Assembly: GCA_003255065.1 (NCBI GenBank)
Contig: QAOA01008326.1
Coordinates: 150,327-214,326 of the forward strand
Source of the DNA: Cercis canadensis
Lineage: Eukaryota; Streptophyta; Magnoliopsida; Fabales; Fabaceae
Reading direction: 5' to 3'
Length of the DNA: 64,000 bases
How positions within the stretch are numbered: the first letter of the stretch is position 1; each line of letters begins with the position of its first letter. Position numbers and translations under genes: made by a program. Shown one piece after another: positions 12,601-25,142 of this stretch. The notes beneath the pieces were generated by a model. The model was not told the origin of the DNA. It was given only the letters and a program-made list of their open reading frames with translations, and searched no databases.

Positions 12601-13257
12601 CTTTTTTTTTTTAATTGAATCCAAATTCAAATGAAATCAAGTATTTTTTTGTGATATGATAAAAATTTATTTGAAAATTTTGAAATTTAATTTTTGGTGA
12701 TGAATTGGAAAAAGCTGATTTTTCGTTGACAAAAACTGAAAACGGATGCAATTTGTAAGGATTCAAACAGTAATTTAGCCCTATTTTTTTTAAAAAAGAA
12801 AAAAAACAAACAAACAAACAAAAACTAGCTGATTCTTTCATGTTTAGTTACCAACCTTATGATATATAAAACAACTTCTAATGCAGAATATGGCTGGGGA
12901 GAAAAGCCATCAGTAGCTGGAGATGTATACAGTTTTGGAATTGTGTTGCTAGAACTCTTCACTGGGAAGAGCCCAACAAATGATAGCTTTACAAGAGGCA
13001 TAAGCCTAACAAGTTGGGTAAAGTCAGCATTCCCAGACAGGATTCTGAAAGTCGTAGACCCTCAATTGCTAACACATGCAGATGCAGATATTTTTTCTGA
13101 TGATGAGAATGCCAAAAATCCAAATCTACAATTTGATTGTCTAGCTGCAGTTCTTGGAGTTGGGCTATCCTGCATTGCAGATTCTCCAGATGGACGCATC
13201 AGCATGAGAGATGTTGTTCGCAAATTAAAAGCTTCCAAAGAGATTCTGTTGAAGTAA
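9613..13257 (+). CDS. LRR receptor-like kinase, non-RD, LRR-XII type (first copy)
   Basis: This is a membrane receptor kinase of the EFR/FLS2/Xa21-like LRR-XII class. Exons are 9613-12265 and 12887-13257, with a 621-bp intron (donor CAG|GTTAGT, acceptor TGCAG|AATATG). The product is 1007 residues. In order it shows an N-terminal hydrophobic signal segment, an LRRNT cap from about residue 37 (DKDALISFKSQ, later CNWTGVFC), and about 22 leucine-rich repeats. A membrane span follows at about 643-667, then basic KKRK. The kinase has its glycine loop GSGSFGSVYRG at about 708, Lys729 in VAVK, HCD at 832-834 and DFG at 852. Cys in place of Arg before the catalytic Asp makes it non-RD, typical of pattern-recognition receptors. 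All catalytic residues are present. An ATG at 9568 would add 15 residues, but it lies too near the TATA box and that stretch differs in the paralogue. Ligand unknown. Its neighbour copy at 32566 is a close paralogue. Confidence 0.94.
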
Positions 13258-13501
13258 CCGATATTAAGAATTCTACCAAGGATTAGTTTGAAGTTTGAAC
13301 CAATTTAGGAAGTTTAACAGATATAAATTGACAAGGTTATTTTGTTTTATACAATTTAATATATATTCCTAATATATATCTGCAGTTTTACAGTTAATTA
13401 GCATGAACCTATATACCAAACAACTTGTAGTTGAGTGATATTAAAGCCGTCATTAGAGCCTATGAGTTATGTGTTCGAATTTAAAGTCGTAGCCAANAAA
13501 A

Positions 13502-13536
<35 letters not shown>

Positions 13537-13572
13537 TTACGTACCTTACCGTGTATATTGTTTTTTTCTCGA
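13258..13572. other. 3' flank of first kinase, N join and (TA)n
   Basis: The sequence to about 13420 matches the 3' flanks of the second kinase and of the relic at 4958. A single N at 13497 and a (TA)n run from about 13503 to 13533 follow. Confidence 0.7.
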
Positions 13573-13711
13573 TACAATTGGAAGGAAATACATCAACTTG
13601 GAGCAAGGAGGATTGCTGTATTAAGTGTACCTCCAATTGGGTGTGTGCCATCTCAGAGAACTCTTGCTGGAGGTATAGAAAGAGAGTGCGCAGAAAATTA
13701 CAACTCCGCAG
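13573..13711 (+). pseudogene. GDSL esterase/lipase exon fragment
   Basis: The frame reads NWKEIHQLGARRIAVLSVPP, then IGCVPSQRTLAGGIEREC. These are hallmark segments of plant EXL-type GDSL lipases (LGARR and GCVPSQR blocks). Only about 46 codons are present, with no nucleophile (GDSL) or catalytic Asp-His block. The fragment ends at a single N (13712). It interrupts 3'-flank sequence that is continuous downstream of the second kinase, so it was inserted into the array, probably carried by a transposon, or joined here by the assembler. Confidence 0.8.
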
Positions 13712-13844
13712 NTAAATAAAAGGAATTGGTTACTTAAAACATTTTTGTAGTATTTAATCCTCATAAAAAAAAATGTTACTAGCCATTTTACATATGGTTT
13801 GATTTTTTTCTAGATTAAAATGTAAGACAATTAAAGAATGGACC

Positions 13845-14520
13845 TACGCATGCATGGGTTACGTTGTAAGCATACATATGCTTAAATGTAAAAAGCAAAT
13901 GTGAACACATATTTGTAGAATTGTTATATTCTACTTTGTGAATGTTCATAATATATATAGTGTGAGCATAACGCTATGAGAAAGAAATGTGAGGCATATG
14001 CAATGAAAAAGAAATTGTAACTTGTGAAAATTTCCTTCACATATATTATGATACTGTCTGATTTTAATATATATGGTGAAAAAGAGAATTTCAGAAATTC
14101 TCGTAAAAGGCACAACTTCTATCTATAGTGGAGTTTGAAGTTTCTTAGATCCAAAACATAACAACTATGTTAAGCTATTATTAATTTTGCAATATTATGA
14201 AAATGATATACAATGACATGAATCACATGCAAGGATTTAAATAAAGGTCCACAACTACAATTGTGCCCTTAAATCATAAAAGAGGGCCTTAAGTCCCTAA
14301 TTAGGCCTTTTTACCCGTACCGAAAATTGCATGCTCTTCAGGTGCTCATGAGAGAGGATGAAAATGACTTTTTGTTTTTGGTAATTTGGCTACAACTCTT
14401 AGTTCAAATATGGAATCACAAACCCTAAAGACGATCTCAATACCACTTAGTCACAAGTCATACACAAATGAAATTAATGACTTATGTTTTAACAAAATGG
14501 AAGTCAATGACCACCAAAAC
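13845..14520. repeat. Kinase-array intergenic block, copy 2
   Basis: This matches 7271-7800 in order. Its natural continuation, the promoter-type block, appears only at 18129, so about 3.6 kb of MITE-rich DNA separates the two halves. Confidence 0.72.
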
Positions 14521-14649
14521 TACAAGATTTTCTCTGATCCATTTTTAGCGTTTGTTTCCATTTAAATTTCTTCTTGGAAAGCAAATATAAGAAAATGTAA
14601 GTCCATAATTTCCAGAAAGTGATTTTCAGGAAAAACAAATGCACCCTTA

Positions 14650-15119
14650 GGTTTTGTTTGGGAGTTACTTTGGAAGAGAAAGGAAAGGAGAGGGGAGGAA
14701 TAAAGTTCTTATCTGTCTTGTTTAGAAGATTTATCTTAAAAAATGAGAGTAAGATGTAACTCCCACACTCTTTTTTTTGGTCCATTTTTGTGTTCCTCCA
14801 AATTATGGGGTTTGAAAAGAAAATATATTAAAATGACTATTATACCTCTTTATTTTTTTAAAAAAATTTCGCCTTTTATTGAGAAATAAGTGTATTATAT
14901 TATTTAATTTTATATTAAATATGTCTATTTTAAAAATAAAGAGTAAATTAGTAAAGTTATTTTACAATAGAATTTTTCCTTTCCTTTCCTCTTCTTTTAC
15001 TCATTTTAATCATTCCAACAAAGGAGAGGAAAACTCATTCATTTCCCTTCTTTTCCTTTCCCTCTCTTTCCTCTCCTCTCCTTTCATTTTTCTGGCACTT
15101 CAAACTCTTAAACAGACCC
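14650..15119. mobile_element. Tourist-like (PIF/Harbinger) MITE
   Basis: The left end GGTTTTGTTTGGGAG and the right end CTCTTAAACAGACCC are imperfect inverted repeats. Both are flanked by TTA (14647-14649 and 15120-15122), the target duplication typical of PIF/Harbinger elements. Purine-rich and pyrimidine-rich arms (GGAAAGGAGAGG and its complement) follow the ends. The element is 470 bp and non-coding. It belongs with the 3.4-kb element at 44688-48084. Confidence 0.78.
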
Positions 15120-15760
15120 TTAATGTTTATGGTGATTGTTTGTAAAAATAAACGGAGTTGTTCTAGGCAAATGGAATTTTTTAAAAACCTTGTATAAATT
15201 AATGCTGTCATTTAAGCATTTATCGGTGCTATGTCATAATTAATGACACATCACCATATACGTTAATTTACAACCTAACGGATGGACAGAGAGACCATAT
15301 TATAGGGGTATTTAATACCACAGTACAAAATTGAGAAAAGTTTTCTCCGAGAGACGAAATTGACAATGGATGCATATGTGAGGGACTAATAACACACTTT
15401 ACTCATTTTATTTTAATGCTTTCTAATGGAATTTTTTAAGCCAATTTTTTTTTAAAGTTCAAATTTTAGGTTTTAAACCTATAGCTCATCATAAAAATGT
15501 TTTAAAGTAAATCTTTATAGTGCCCAAAAAGATTGAAATAAGTTACATAAATTTTAAGGACCTTTTTTACATACCAAGAAGGTACGTACCTACAACACAT
15601 GACAACATTAATAATCATTGATGTGGAAGCATTTAATTTTTTCCGTTTATTTTTTTAACAATGAAAATTAAACGTTTTCCACATCAACGGTTATTATACT
15701 AGGTATCACACATCTCCCTAGTATGTTAGAACCACCCAAACTTCAAACATCATAGCAAAT
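15120..15760. other. Intergenic with a small foldback near 15605-15700
   Basis: AATCATTGATGTGGAA near 15,610 pairs with TTCCACATCAACGGTTATT near 15,677 around an AT-rich loop. This looks like a small MITE or palindrome. No gene is seen in the rest. Confidence 0.45.
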
Positions 15761-16381
15761 GGCATTTAGGAGACGAATTCTTTTTAGTTTCTTAGGAATC
15801 TTAACTTAGGAAACTAATATTCTCATGTTTGGTACAAGATTTCTAAAAAATATTCCTAGGAAAGTAGGATTCTTAAGAATAATTTTGGGACAAGTTTCCC
15901 ACCAAAACTTTTCTCTTAGAGGTTATGGGAATCTTGGATTCCCATGCCATAGGAAAAATTTTTAGACATAAAAAGTCAAGTATACCCTTCATTAATGACA
16001 TAATCGTAATAATGCTAAAATTATTTTATTTTATTTTATACCTTATTTTATATTTTATTTTTGCTAGTTTTTAGTGCTACTTTTTACTTATTCTTAATTT
16101 TAAACAAGGAATCATTTTAAATAAATATTCATGAATTATAAGAAGTAATTTAATTATTTTTTTTACTTAAAATAGATAGGGTTATTTTTGGAAAAAATGT
16201 TAAGATTCCCATGAAAGTTATATTAGAATAAACGTGAGATTAAAAAAAATTTAAGAAACATTGTTTAACATTCTCATGAATATTTAAGGCCAACCAAATG
16301 CATTTGTAATATTTCTAGGAATTATCCTTCCCAAAAAACATATTTTCCAGGAACGAAAAAAGAATCTATCTATCAAACGCC
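15761..16381. mobile_element. hAT-like MITE
   Basis: The left end GGCATTTAGGAGACGAATTC and the right end GAATCTATCTATCAAACGCC are imperfect inverted repeats. The flanking octamers TAGCAAAT and TAGTATGT match at 5 of 8 positions, compatible with a decayed 8-bp hAT duplication. The right half is also present at 4640-4957. There is no transposase. Confidence 0.6.
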
Positions 16382-16834
16382 TAGTATGTTTAATGACAGT
16401 TTCCCTGATATTAATCAGGGGTTTAGTTCTCTCTATTTACTTCCGTTCCCTCCCAGTGTTATTCTCTTTTCCCAATATCCATATATGGATTACTTGTAAC
16501 CATTTTATGAATCTATGAGGTGATCCCCACCATTTCAGTAACAGTTTTTAATGATTTTATAACGGTGTGCACACTATTCTCAAGCAATTTTTCTTAGGCC
16601 GAAAAGCGTTTTCATACTAAATTTCTTTATCTTTCCTTTTCTTTTAAATCTTACAACCTATACAGGACTTCTTAATTGATCTACAAGAAATATGATAAGA
16701 CTCATACTTACAACTCTTATGTCATTGACAAATATTTGTGTTGCTCATTAAATGTCCCATATTAAATTGGAATACTTCCTAAAAGCTAGATAAGGTCCAT
16801 TAGCATGATTTCTTGTTCTTTGACTTGAAGAAAT
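16382..16834. other. Intergenic, nothing recognised
   Basis: AT-rich sequence with no open frame of note and no repeat ends seen. Confidence 0.5.
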
Positions 16835-17110
16835 AGACTTGTAATTTTGGTCCTCTTATTTTGATAACTTGAAATTTTGGTCACTCTTATTTAAAAATGA
16901 ATAATTTAGTCCATCTATATTCATAAAATGTGCAATTTTAGTCCTTTTATCTTTAAGCCAAAATTTCTTAGGTCTATTTCAAGATGTAAAATTCTCTAAT
17001 TCATAATCTCACAGTTCAGATTGAAGAGTTGTGTCCTGTGAACCTCCCCAAAAAATTTCAATTTGATCTAACAGTGAATGAATCTAAATCTTCAGTTAGA
17101 CAAAAACTTC
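16835..17110. mobile_element. Half of a foldback MULE-type MITE
   Basis: This matches the left arm of the element at 27289-27842 (shared CCATCTATATTCATAAAATG and similar). The right arm is missing. Confidence 0.6.
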
Positions 17111-17221
17111 TAGGTTCACACTCAAACAAATAAATCAACAAAAAATTTAAAAATGAATAGATACATAGATAAAGATTAAAAACTATAGACTAGCTAGTGA
17201 TCAATTAATATAACAGTAAAA

Positions 17222-17465
17222 TATCTTTTTCGTCCTTAAATTATTTCTCAAATGTCACTTTAGTCCTTGATTTATTTTTTGTGTCACTTTAATCTTCAAA
17301 TAATCACATTTTTCGTCAAATCAGTCATCCTTAGCACAAAAAAAAAGATCACTTAAATAATTAATTTGGTGAGTAGAATAATTATTTGAGGACTAAAGTA
17401 ACATAAAAAATAAATCAATAACTAAAGTGACATTTGAAAAATAATTCAGGGATGAAAAATATATT
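17222..17465. mobile_element. Foldback MITE
   Basis: A left arm containing CAAATGTCACTTTAGTCC and a right arm containing GACTAAAGTAACAT, then AAAGTGACATTTG, form long imperfect inverted repeats around a short centre. No coding capacity. The superfamily is not determined. Confidence 0.65.
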
Positions 17466-18128
17466 TAATTCGTAATATAAATTAAAAATGTGGTTTAAAT
17501 TTATTGTGGACGTTTTCTTTCACAATTGATCAGATTTAAAAAGGATAATGTCATTCCAACCAAAGAAAAAAGGGTAATGTCATATCAATTGAGAAAGACA
17601 TTAGAGAAATTAAACACTCCAACAATCAATCAACAGAAATTTTCAACAAAAGAACAGATACATAGATAAAGATAAGAAAAAAAAAACACTAGACTAATGA
17701 TCGATTAATATAAATTAAAATACTCACTGAAATTAATTTTAAACTATGGATTTAATTTACCACCGTGTACAGAGGTTCACACTATTAAGAGTAAAGGAGA
17801 ATTGATATTTGGTGCCAACGGTAATGTCCCCCTGAAACTAAGAAAACTTGCAATGTCCGTCTTAATCCATTAAAAATTTGGTTAATTAGCTGTAATCTTT
17901 GTCTATAGAATTGGCTGTTAATTTAGCATGTACATGATTGCATAAGGTCAATGGTGGGAACTCAAAAGATAATCTTATATAAAGGATGGTTTTGTGTTTA
18001 TAGCTAAATTGACTTTTAATTTTTCGTTTACTACCAATATGCAATCTGAATGTTAAATTAAAAGAAAATTTTAAATAAAAATTAAATTGACCAAAATCTC
18101 ATTAAACCATTATGGACATTGCAATATT
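17466..18128. other. Intergenic, nothing recognised
   Basis: No open frame with known similarity was found. Confidence 0.5.
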
Positions 18129-18890
18129 TTATGTTTAGTGAAGGCATTTCAATTACGGACAAATTTGGGCCACCACAGCCCCCAANTTATGTTAATGAAG
18201 GCATTTCAATTACGGACAAATTTGGGCCACCACAGCCCCCAACAATTCATAAACTAAAGTAGAAAGTACTTCAATTGTTTTAAGCCTGTCTTGATCGCAA
18301 TGTCCTCAATCATAGGTCAGGCACCATTGGGGTAAATTTTCAACAATGTTGAATTTAAGTGTAAGTCTTTCAACTTAGTGAAGACGTAAGCCGATTATGA
18401 ATAAAAATTGAAATTGAACGAATTTGAATAAGTCATAGAGATTGCAACTTTTTTTTAGTTTAACAGGTCAATTAGGAACTGATTTGGACCACCACAAGCC
18501 AGAGAGCAAACGACAAACTACTTCATTTGATTTATTTCACTCTTGGCCATATTGTCTTCATACACAGCACCACTGGTTCCATTACTACAGATTTTCAGAG
18601 CAAAGTTGCATTTAAGGGTGAATCTTCAATCTGGCGACTTAGTGCACTGCATTGTTGGATGTTTCCTACATGGCAATGTTGAATTTATCTTCATTTCATA
18701 CTCTATTGTGTTTGGGTCTAGATCTAAATTGAGTTTATTAGGGGCTAAATCCATTTACTTTAAGTGTTTTGTCTCAAACAAAAAAATTTCACCTTCAAGC
18801 ACATATGTACTACTACATGGGAAATAGAAGAGGAAGAGAGATGAATAAGTTGGATCATTGAGTTGCACATAATATTTTTTTTCCTCAATT
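18129..18890 (+). promoter_or_regulatory. Orphan copy of kinase upstream block
   Basis: This aligns with the upstream regions of both intact kinases (landmarks AAAGTACTTCAATTG and GCAATGTCCTCAATC), but no kinase follows. A short duplicate (18129-18185 and 18187-18242) flanks a single N at 18186. It marks a lost array unit. The 94-codon frame at 18543-18827 lies inside it and is not conserved as a frame. Confidence 0.7.
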
Positions 18891-21329
18891 TCTGGTACGT
18901 GGCCGGCTTAAATGTGAACTGGGAATAACTTTTATCCATTGTATTTTCATCTCTTTTTAGTTATTTTAAAAATTTTTAAGAATTTTAATTTTGCATTTGA
19001 GATTTTAAGTTACAGGTGTCATAAATGGGACATGCAATATAAAGAAGTAACCATTACATATCTTTTTCAATATTATTAGATATAAAATTATTCTTGAACC
19101 TTTGCCTAATAACTTAAGCTTTGAAATTAAATGCTTAAACGAATAGAACAAGTAAGTTTTGAGTAGTAGGTAATAACAATTGGTTTGTATTATATAATTA
19201 TATGCTCTCTTATCTTAAAACTTTTAAAACCTGGGTTTTCTTTTAGTTTGAGGGTATGATTTTACATAATATTTGTGTGTTTTTTTCATTGGTTATCACT
19301 ATGTAGTATAGTAGTATATATTCATGAATTAGTCAGAGAAAAATTACCAATGGGGATGTAAGTCACTTGGCTGACTTAAATTCCTTTTCCATATACCGAA
19401 CATAGCCTGGAAGATATCTGCTACTATTTGATACATACTGCAGTTAGTGTAGAGTTTATTGTTGCCTGCCATTTGATTTTGGTATACATTATGCATGAGG
19501 GTGATAGCAAGATTCTACTGAAACTTTGTTCTCTGTCTTACTTCAGATATAACTAGGTACTGTGTTTTGTTTTTCCCTTTGGATAGAATGACTTTGTCGA
19601 ACAATTTGCAAGCTACTATGTGTGTGTGTGTGTGTTTTTTGGTTCTTGGCCCATTGAATAGAATGAATTTATATGCTGTACTACTTGAACCCTAGGTTTA
19701 GCAAGCAAGTAAGGTTCAATGTCTACAACACTAGCTTATTTTTATTTTTATTTTTTTTCTATGTACTCCTTGNTCTATATACTCCTTGTTTCATTTATAA
19801 CAGAATATTGATTCCAACTTATTTGCTTTTATATAGATACGGTTTTGTAATCAGACTGTAGAAGTAGATGCATATTTTATTCTCTTCAAAGTTTTGCTTC
19901 TAGATATGTACTATTTTAAATTAGGGTCTTTGTTTATGGAAGACTACATTTATTTATTTATTTATTTTCTGCATAAAGTAAATAAAATTATTAGTATGGA
20001 TTACTTTATATGCTTGTCCCTAGAGTAGAAGGGAGAAAACTCAAATAGGGTTCTTGAAGGTAACCATAAGATATATTATGTGTGTAATATTTAGGATCAG
20101 TTTGTTTTGGTTATTTCTTGTTTTTATTTTCAGTGAAAATAGAAAATAAGTTTAAAAATGTGTTTAGTTGAGTTTAATAAAAATATTTTGCCGAAAATAT
20201 TTCTTAAATTGAGTCTAAATTTGAAAATGTGAAAAAGTTATTTTTAGTATTTTTTAATGTTTGAAAATAAAAAAATAAAAATACGGTGACAATTTTAAAA
20301 TTATAATAAAACAATTGAAAAGTGGTGGCAATCTTCTTGTAATTATAATGAAAACGGGTTTTAAGTGAAACATTCTTCTCTTTGTCCACAATAGGCAAGT
20401 GTTCTTCTTTTTGTGCAGTTCGAGCTTCGTGAACCAGAAGCAAGCAAGACAAGGCAACAGAGTTTGAGTTTTTGTGCTTTGCTCTAGGCTTTTGCTAATT
20501 AGTCACTTTATCCAGTCCATTTGCCTTGGCACATATATTGATTTAATGGGCAGGCTGCTACAGCTTTCTTACTAGTACTTGCAGGTTTCTGATTGAGCAG
20601 TAAAGTCCTCTAATGTCTGTTAGTGTCCTGCATGTCTGCTAGCTATAAATTACGAGTTTCTGGTTATTGAACATCTGAAATCCTTACGCAAATTGATTTT
20701 TCACTTCCTTTTATTTATTTCTGGTAAAAGGGGAAGAAATGAAGAGAAACAAATTTGTACTTGGATGTATGATTTGTTTGCCAATATCTTTCAGAAAAAT
20801 CAGTTTCAACCTTATATATGAACTCCATGTTGTTGCAGCATAGAGTTATTAGAATTTCTGAGATGTGCTCAATCAACTTTAATGTCAAACAGGAAAAGCT
20901 AATTACAATTAAGCATAACATTTCATTACAATATGATATGAAGTAATCATCTCCTTTATTCTTGCAAAACTTTGATAAATATTAAATTTATGATGACGAG
21001 TTTTGCCCAAGGTTGCATTCTAGGTATTTTTTTCAATATTTCAGATTATTGTTACTGACTCAATGAAGTATCTGTTTGATATTTTCTTAGTGTAAAGCGC
21101 ATGCTAGTAGTTTTTTCTTCCTTTTTTTCTTTTTTTTGACTCCAGACCTCTACAAATTAATTGTTCTGTTCAGATCAAAAAATGTGAATGTGGTTGATTT
21201 TTGTTTCTCATGTAATTCATAAATATGATAATCTCTAGTATTTTCATACATATTTATTAAAATTCCATTGTGTTTATTTGCTTTCACATCTAAGTGATGG
21301 ATTAGGTCCATTAGGATATGTACAAGATC
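18891..21329. other. Intergenic, no gene recognised
   Basis: This 2.4-kb stretch holds a (TG)n run at about 19619-19636. A 15-bp duplicate (19758-19772 and 19774-19788) flanks a single N at 19773. I found no exon similarity, although the missing 5' part of the lipase pseudogene could have lain here. Confidence 0.45.
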
Positions 21330-21369
21330 CTATTGGCACGCATGATGCATCCTTGCGAGGCCATATAAA

Positions 21370-21565
21370 GTACAATCCTTAACCTTTAGATATTTAAGAG
21401 ATGTGAGGTGCTCAATATGATCTAGTGATTGAAGATTTAGATGTTTGCTAATATGTAATGAAGTCAGTGATGCCAATTTATTTAGGCCTGTCTGGGGTGA
21501 GAGATTTATGCAATTATCTATGGAAAGTGACTGGAGTTTTGGAGCTGGCAATATTCCTTCAAGAA
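21370..21565 (-). pseudogene. NLR leucine-rich-repeat fragment
   Basis: Read on the minus strand, the frame has APKLQSLSIDNCINL, LASLTSLHISKHLNLQSL and HLTSLKYLKVKDC. This is the LRR style of CC-NB-LRR disease-resistance proteins. Only about 65 residues remain; no NB-ARC domain is nearby. It is a gene scrap lying antisense to the lipase pseudogene. No function is inferred. Confidence 0.7.
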
Positions 21566-22333
21566 AAGACACCAGTTGTGTCTGCTTTAGTTTTGGTTGA
21601 AAAACAGATTTACTTGAGTTGGCCATTCTTTGGTAAAGCATCAGATAACTTGACCCTTTTACTTGAGTTGCTTTGAAGTTTGAATAAACATAAGTACATA
21701 ACAGTAGCGTCTCTAAAATTTAACCAGTTAATAGACATAATCAATTTTAGCATTCCATCTAACTGTACTGGAAAACCATGTTTGGCAGGGGACTTTAATT
21801 GCTTTGGCATCCTTCTCATTAGGGAAATTGGTGAACCAGCTGAAATCAGCAGCCTTGTTGAGTCCCATTGCCTATTTGAGCCACATGAACACTGCACTTG
21901 GAGTTGTTGCTGCCAGGTCCTTTGTCGGTAGGTACATAAGCTAATCAATAATCCTCTTAATTACAAGTATCCTTGAACCATATACTTGAAATGCTTGGTT
22001 TTGTTAACAGGTCACCACCCTTTTTGGTCTTGCCGAATTTAATCCCAAAGGGTAAGTAACAACATTGAAATTCGCCTCCTTATACGTTATAACTCCATGA
22101 AGCTTTCAATCTAATCAAAAGCTCTCCTTGACAATTCCTTTGACTAGGTTACCTGTTGCTGCCTTTATCTAGTCTCTTTGTGCTTACCCGGGCATGGACT
22201 GCTATGACTTGTTAATTGCACTTACTGGAATAAAGTCTTTGCCCAAACTTTATGCAACAGAGTTTTAATCAATCTCACAAACTAGAATTATATTTTATAG
22301 AAATAAAATTTCTATAAAATATGTACAATTTGG

Positions 22334-23482
22334 CTATTTCATGGTCAATTTGGCTAGAGCATCCTCCAAAGAAACCTTTGCTTGCATAGGTGGTAGAGCA
22401 GTGTTTTGGTGGTTTTTCCAACAGAAGTTTGGATGATGTCTCCACCCCGGATTATAGGTGTTCGAATAAGGGTCATTATGTCTGTTCTGATTCCCCACAT
22501 ATTTTGCTTCCTCAGCCTGAGATGTAGAGAATGGGTTGCCCACTTGGCAATCTGTACTACCATGAGGACCTCCACAATGGTCACAATTTTTAGGAGGTGG
22601 CTAGATGACATTTACATTCCGGACGGTCAACTGCTTAGCTAGTGAGTCAATTTTTGCAAATAAAGCAGTAAAGGCGTCAACCTCATGAACCCCAAGCACC
22701 TTTCTTGAAGTGGACCTCTCAGTAGGCCACTGATAGGCATTGGTAGCCATATCTTCTAGCACGTCATGGGCAGCTTCATATGTTTTTCTCATCAAAGACC
22801 CACTAGCAGCGGCATCAATTATGGCCTTGGTGGAATTTAGTAACCCATTATAAAAAGTCTGCAACTGCAACCAGTCAGGGAGTCCATGGTGAGGACATCT
22901 ATGAAGCAACTCTTTGTACCTTTCCCAAGCCTCCTGAAGTTACTCATTATCCAATTGATAATATGTTGCAATGTCGTTTCGGAGCTTGCCGGTCTTAGCT
23001 GGTGGGAAAAATTTTGCCAAGAATTTTTGGGCCAAAACGTCCCATGTGGTGATGGTGCCTGTTGGCAAAGACTGAAGCCAAACCTTGGCTCTATCCCGTA
23101 ATGAGAAACGAAATAGGCGGCGGCGAATAGCATCACTGCCAACCCCGTTGTGCTTGAAAGTATCACAGATCTCCACGAACCCGGAAAGATGAGCATGAGG
23201 GTCTTCACTTGCTAATCCACTGAATGAGGCTGACTGGACCATGTGGATGACAGCTGGTTTAATCTCAAAAGAGTTCGCTTCAATAGCCGGTCGCCTTATA
23301 CCCGAATTGGTATCCGTGATGAAAGGTAGAGCATAATCACGGAGTGCCTTTGGAGGATTTTCTTCTGCCATTGTGTTTGTTAAAACTCTGGTAGACGCTT
23401 TTCTTGCCTTTCTATTTTTTTGACAGGTCTTCTCTATCTCAGAATCAAGTGGGATTAGAGAACTGCTTCCAGAATTTCTCAT
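22334..23482 (-). pseudogene. Athila-type Ty3/gypsy gag, two internal stops
   Basis: Translated on the minus strand, this is a gag polyprotein start. Motifs are LKDYALP-like LRDYALPF, FEIKPAVIHMVQ, ICDTFKHNGV, RFSLRDRAKVWLQSLP, FLAKFFPPAKTGKLRNDI, CPHHGLPDWLQLQTFYNGL and a CCHC knuckle (CDHCGGPHGSTDC). All of it lies in one frame of 383 codons, broken by an in-frame TAA after LDNE and a TAG before the knuckle. Protease and pol are missing: the element breaks off at about 22330. The PBS and LTR lie immediately upstream in element sense (to the right). Confidence 0.9.
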
Positions 23483-23600
23483 ACACCAAAAGAAAAACTC
23501 CTGAAAGTCTCAAACAATAAAACAATTAAATAGATCTGTGAAAATAAACGATTAGAGTAAAATCAAGATCACTGAGTATCGATATTGATAACAAATTAGT

Positions 23601-23618
23601 CCCCGGCAACGGCGCCAA
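23601..23618 (-). other. Primer-binding site, tRNA-Asp type
   Basis: The plus strand reads CCCCGGCAACGGCGCCA, equal to the 3' end of plant tRNA-Asp(GTC). The minus strand is therefore the complementary primer-binding site. It sits six bases from the LTR end and fixes the element orientation. Confidence 0.85.
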
Positions 23619-23623
23619 AAACT

Positions 23624-24906
23624 TGTTGTGAGAAATCTTAACGCAAGTGTACGTTATCGTTTTGTAAGTAATAAGATGAATAAGATTTATCGTTCCCACG
23701 AGGACTAATGTACCAACTACCAAAATTTGGTTAGCCTTAACTTTATCTAATCAGTCGATATGGAGAGATTTCAATGAAACAACTTAAAATAGAATAAAAA
23801 CAAGTAAACCAGAAAAATAGCAAATTAAACCAGAAAAAAGTGATAGAATTTATCAAGAGAGAAAACATCTAGGGCTTTTGATTTCACCATAGCTATTCCG
23901 ATTTGTTATTCCTAATTCATTAACCAAGAACACTCTTCCTAATTGCTAGCCAAGAACCCTAAATTATTTATTAGCCTTTCCCAAGGTCAAACAAAAGTAT
24001 TTCTAAGTTATGAACCCACGATATTCCTATGTGAATTGCAAACAACCTAGAAATTCACTTAATTCTATGGTTCTTTTTAAATAGCCACACAGGCCATGGA
24101 GGTATATTCCTATCTTACATGCAACTTATGTTCTTAATCTCTATGATCTTTAATTACAAATTACCTCCCAGTCTCATTGTAATTATCTAATCAACTAATT
24201 GGTAATCAAGCAATTAGAAGCATGAAGATTTGAGAAGAAGAAGACAATTTAATAAAGGAGTTCTTGAATTAAAGAAATAGAAAATAACAAATCATCCTAG
24301 CTAGGCTACATCATAACCCTAGAAGGGAATTTAGTTCATAGCAAAAAGGAAGAACAAAGTAAAATTAAATCTAGACATGGTTCAAAGGGAAGAAGAATAA
24401 AAACTCTTAAGAGAAGCCCCAATCTTGTTGTGCCCTTCTCCAATCCTTGTTTTTGCTCTCCTTCTTGCCTCCAAAAAGTCCAGAAAAGAATCCCCTAAAC
24501 AATCCCTAAAAGTTCCTATTTATACTCTCTGTAAAAGTCCTAAAGAAACTAAAGAAAAAGGGCACGTGTTCAGAAAAATCGCACGGGCGCCGCGGCTCTG
24601 GATTTTGGGCGCCGCGGTGCTGCCTCCCTGCCCAAAAACACCAATTTTCTCTGCGCGTGAGCGCCGCAGCGCTGAGTTGCTGTCCCACTTTTAAATTTCA
24701 TGCTCCAGGCGCCGCAGCTCTAGGTTTTGGGCGCCACAACTCTTGAATTCTGGTCTAGAAACTTCCCAATTCTTCAATTCGTCATTTTAACCTATGAAAC
24801 CTACAATTTAACATAAAACATCCCATTAGATGATGATTAATCTCAATAAACAACCAAATAATTAAGTAAAAGAGATCTAAAGAGTGGGTATAAAACCCAC
24901 TCAACA
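23624..24906 (-). mobile_element. LTR of truncated Athila-type element
   Basis: The 1283-bp LTR runs from TGTTGTGAGAAATC to CCCACTCAACA, with TGTTG/CAACA inverted ends. It is about the same as the solo LTR at 25143-26409. PBS and gag follow to the left. No partner LTR is present on the left side, so the element lost its pol region and 3' LTR. A cluster of GGCGCCGC palindromes lies at about 24,585-24,745. Confidence 0.88.
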
Positions 24907-25142
24907 ATGCTTTTCTTGAATGTTATTTTTCTGTTTTAGGTAAAAATTGTTGTCTCAATTATTCAAGGGTTGATTTATTTTTGATGAATGAGCCTCAGCC
25001 AACATCAACAAAGAACATGGTACATTTGGCTCAAATTAAGATTTCTCCATCTAGTTACCTTGTCCATTACTATTACAGTTCATTTAATTAATCATATATA
25101 ACTCAATTGAGAAGCTTTTTTTGCAATCTTATGAGAACTTGC

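Noticed and set aside
23601..23618. Possible tRNA-Asp gene
   Set aside because: Only the 3' 17-18 bases match and they sit at an LTR border, so this is a primer-binding site.
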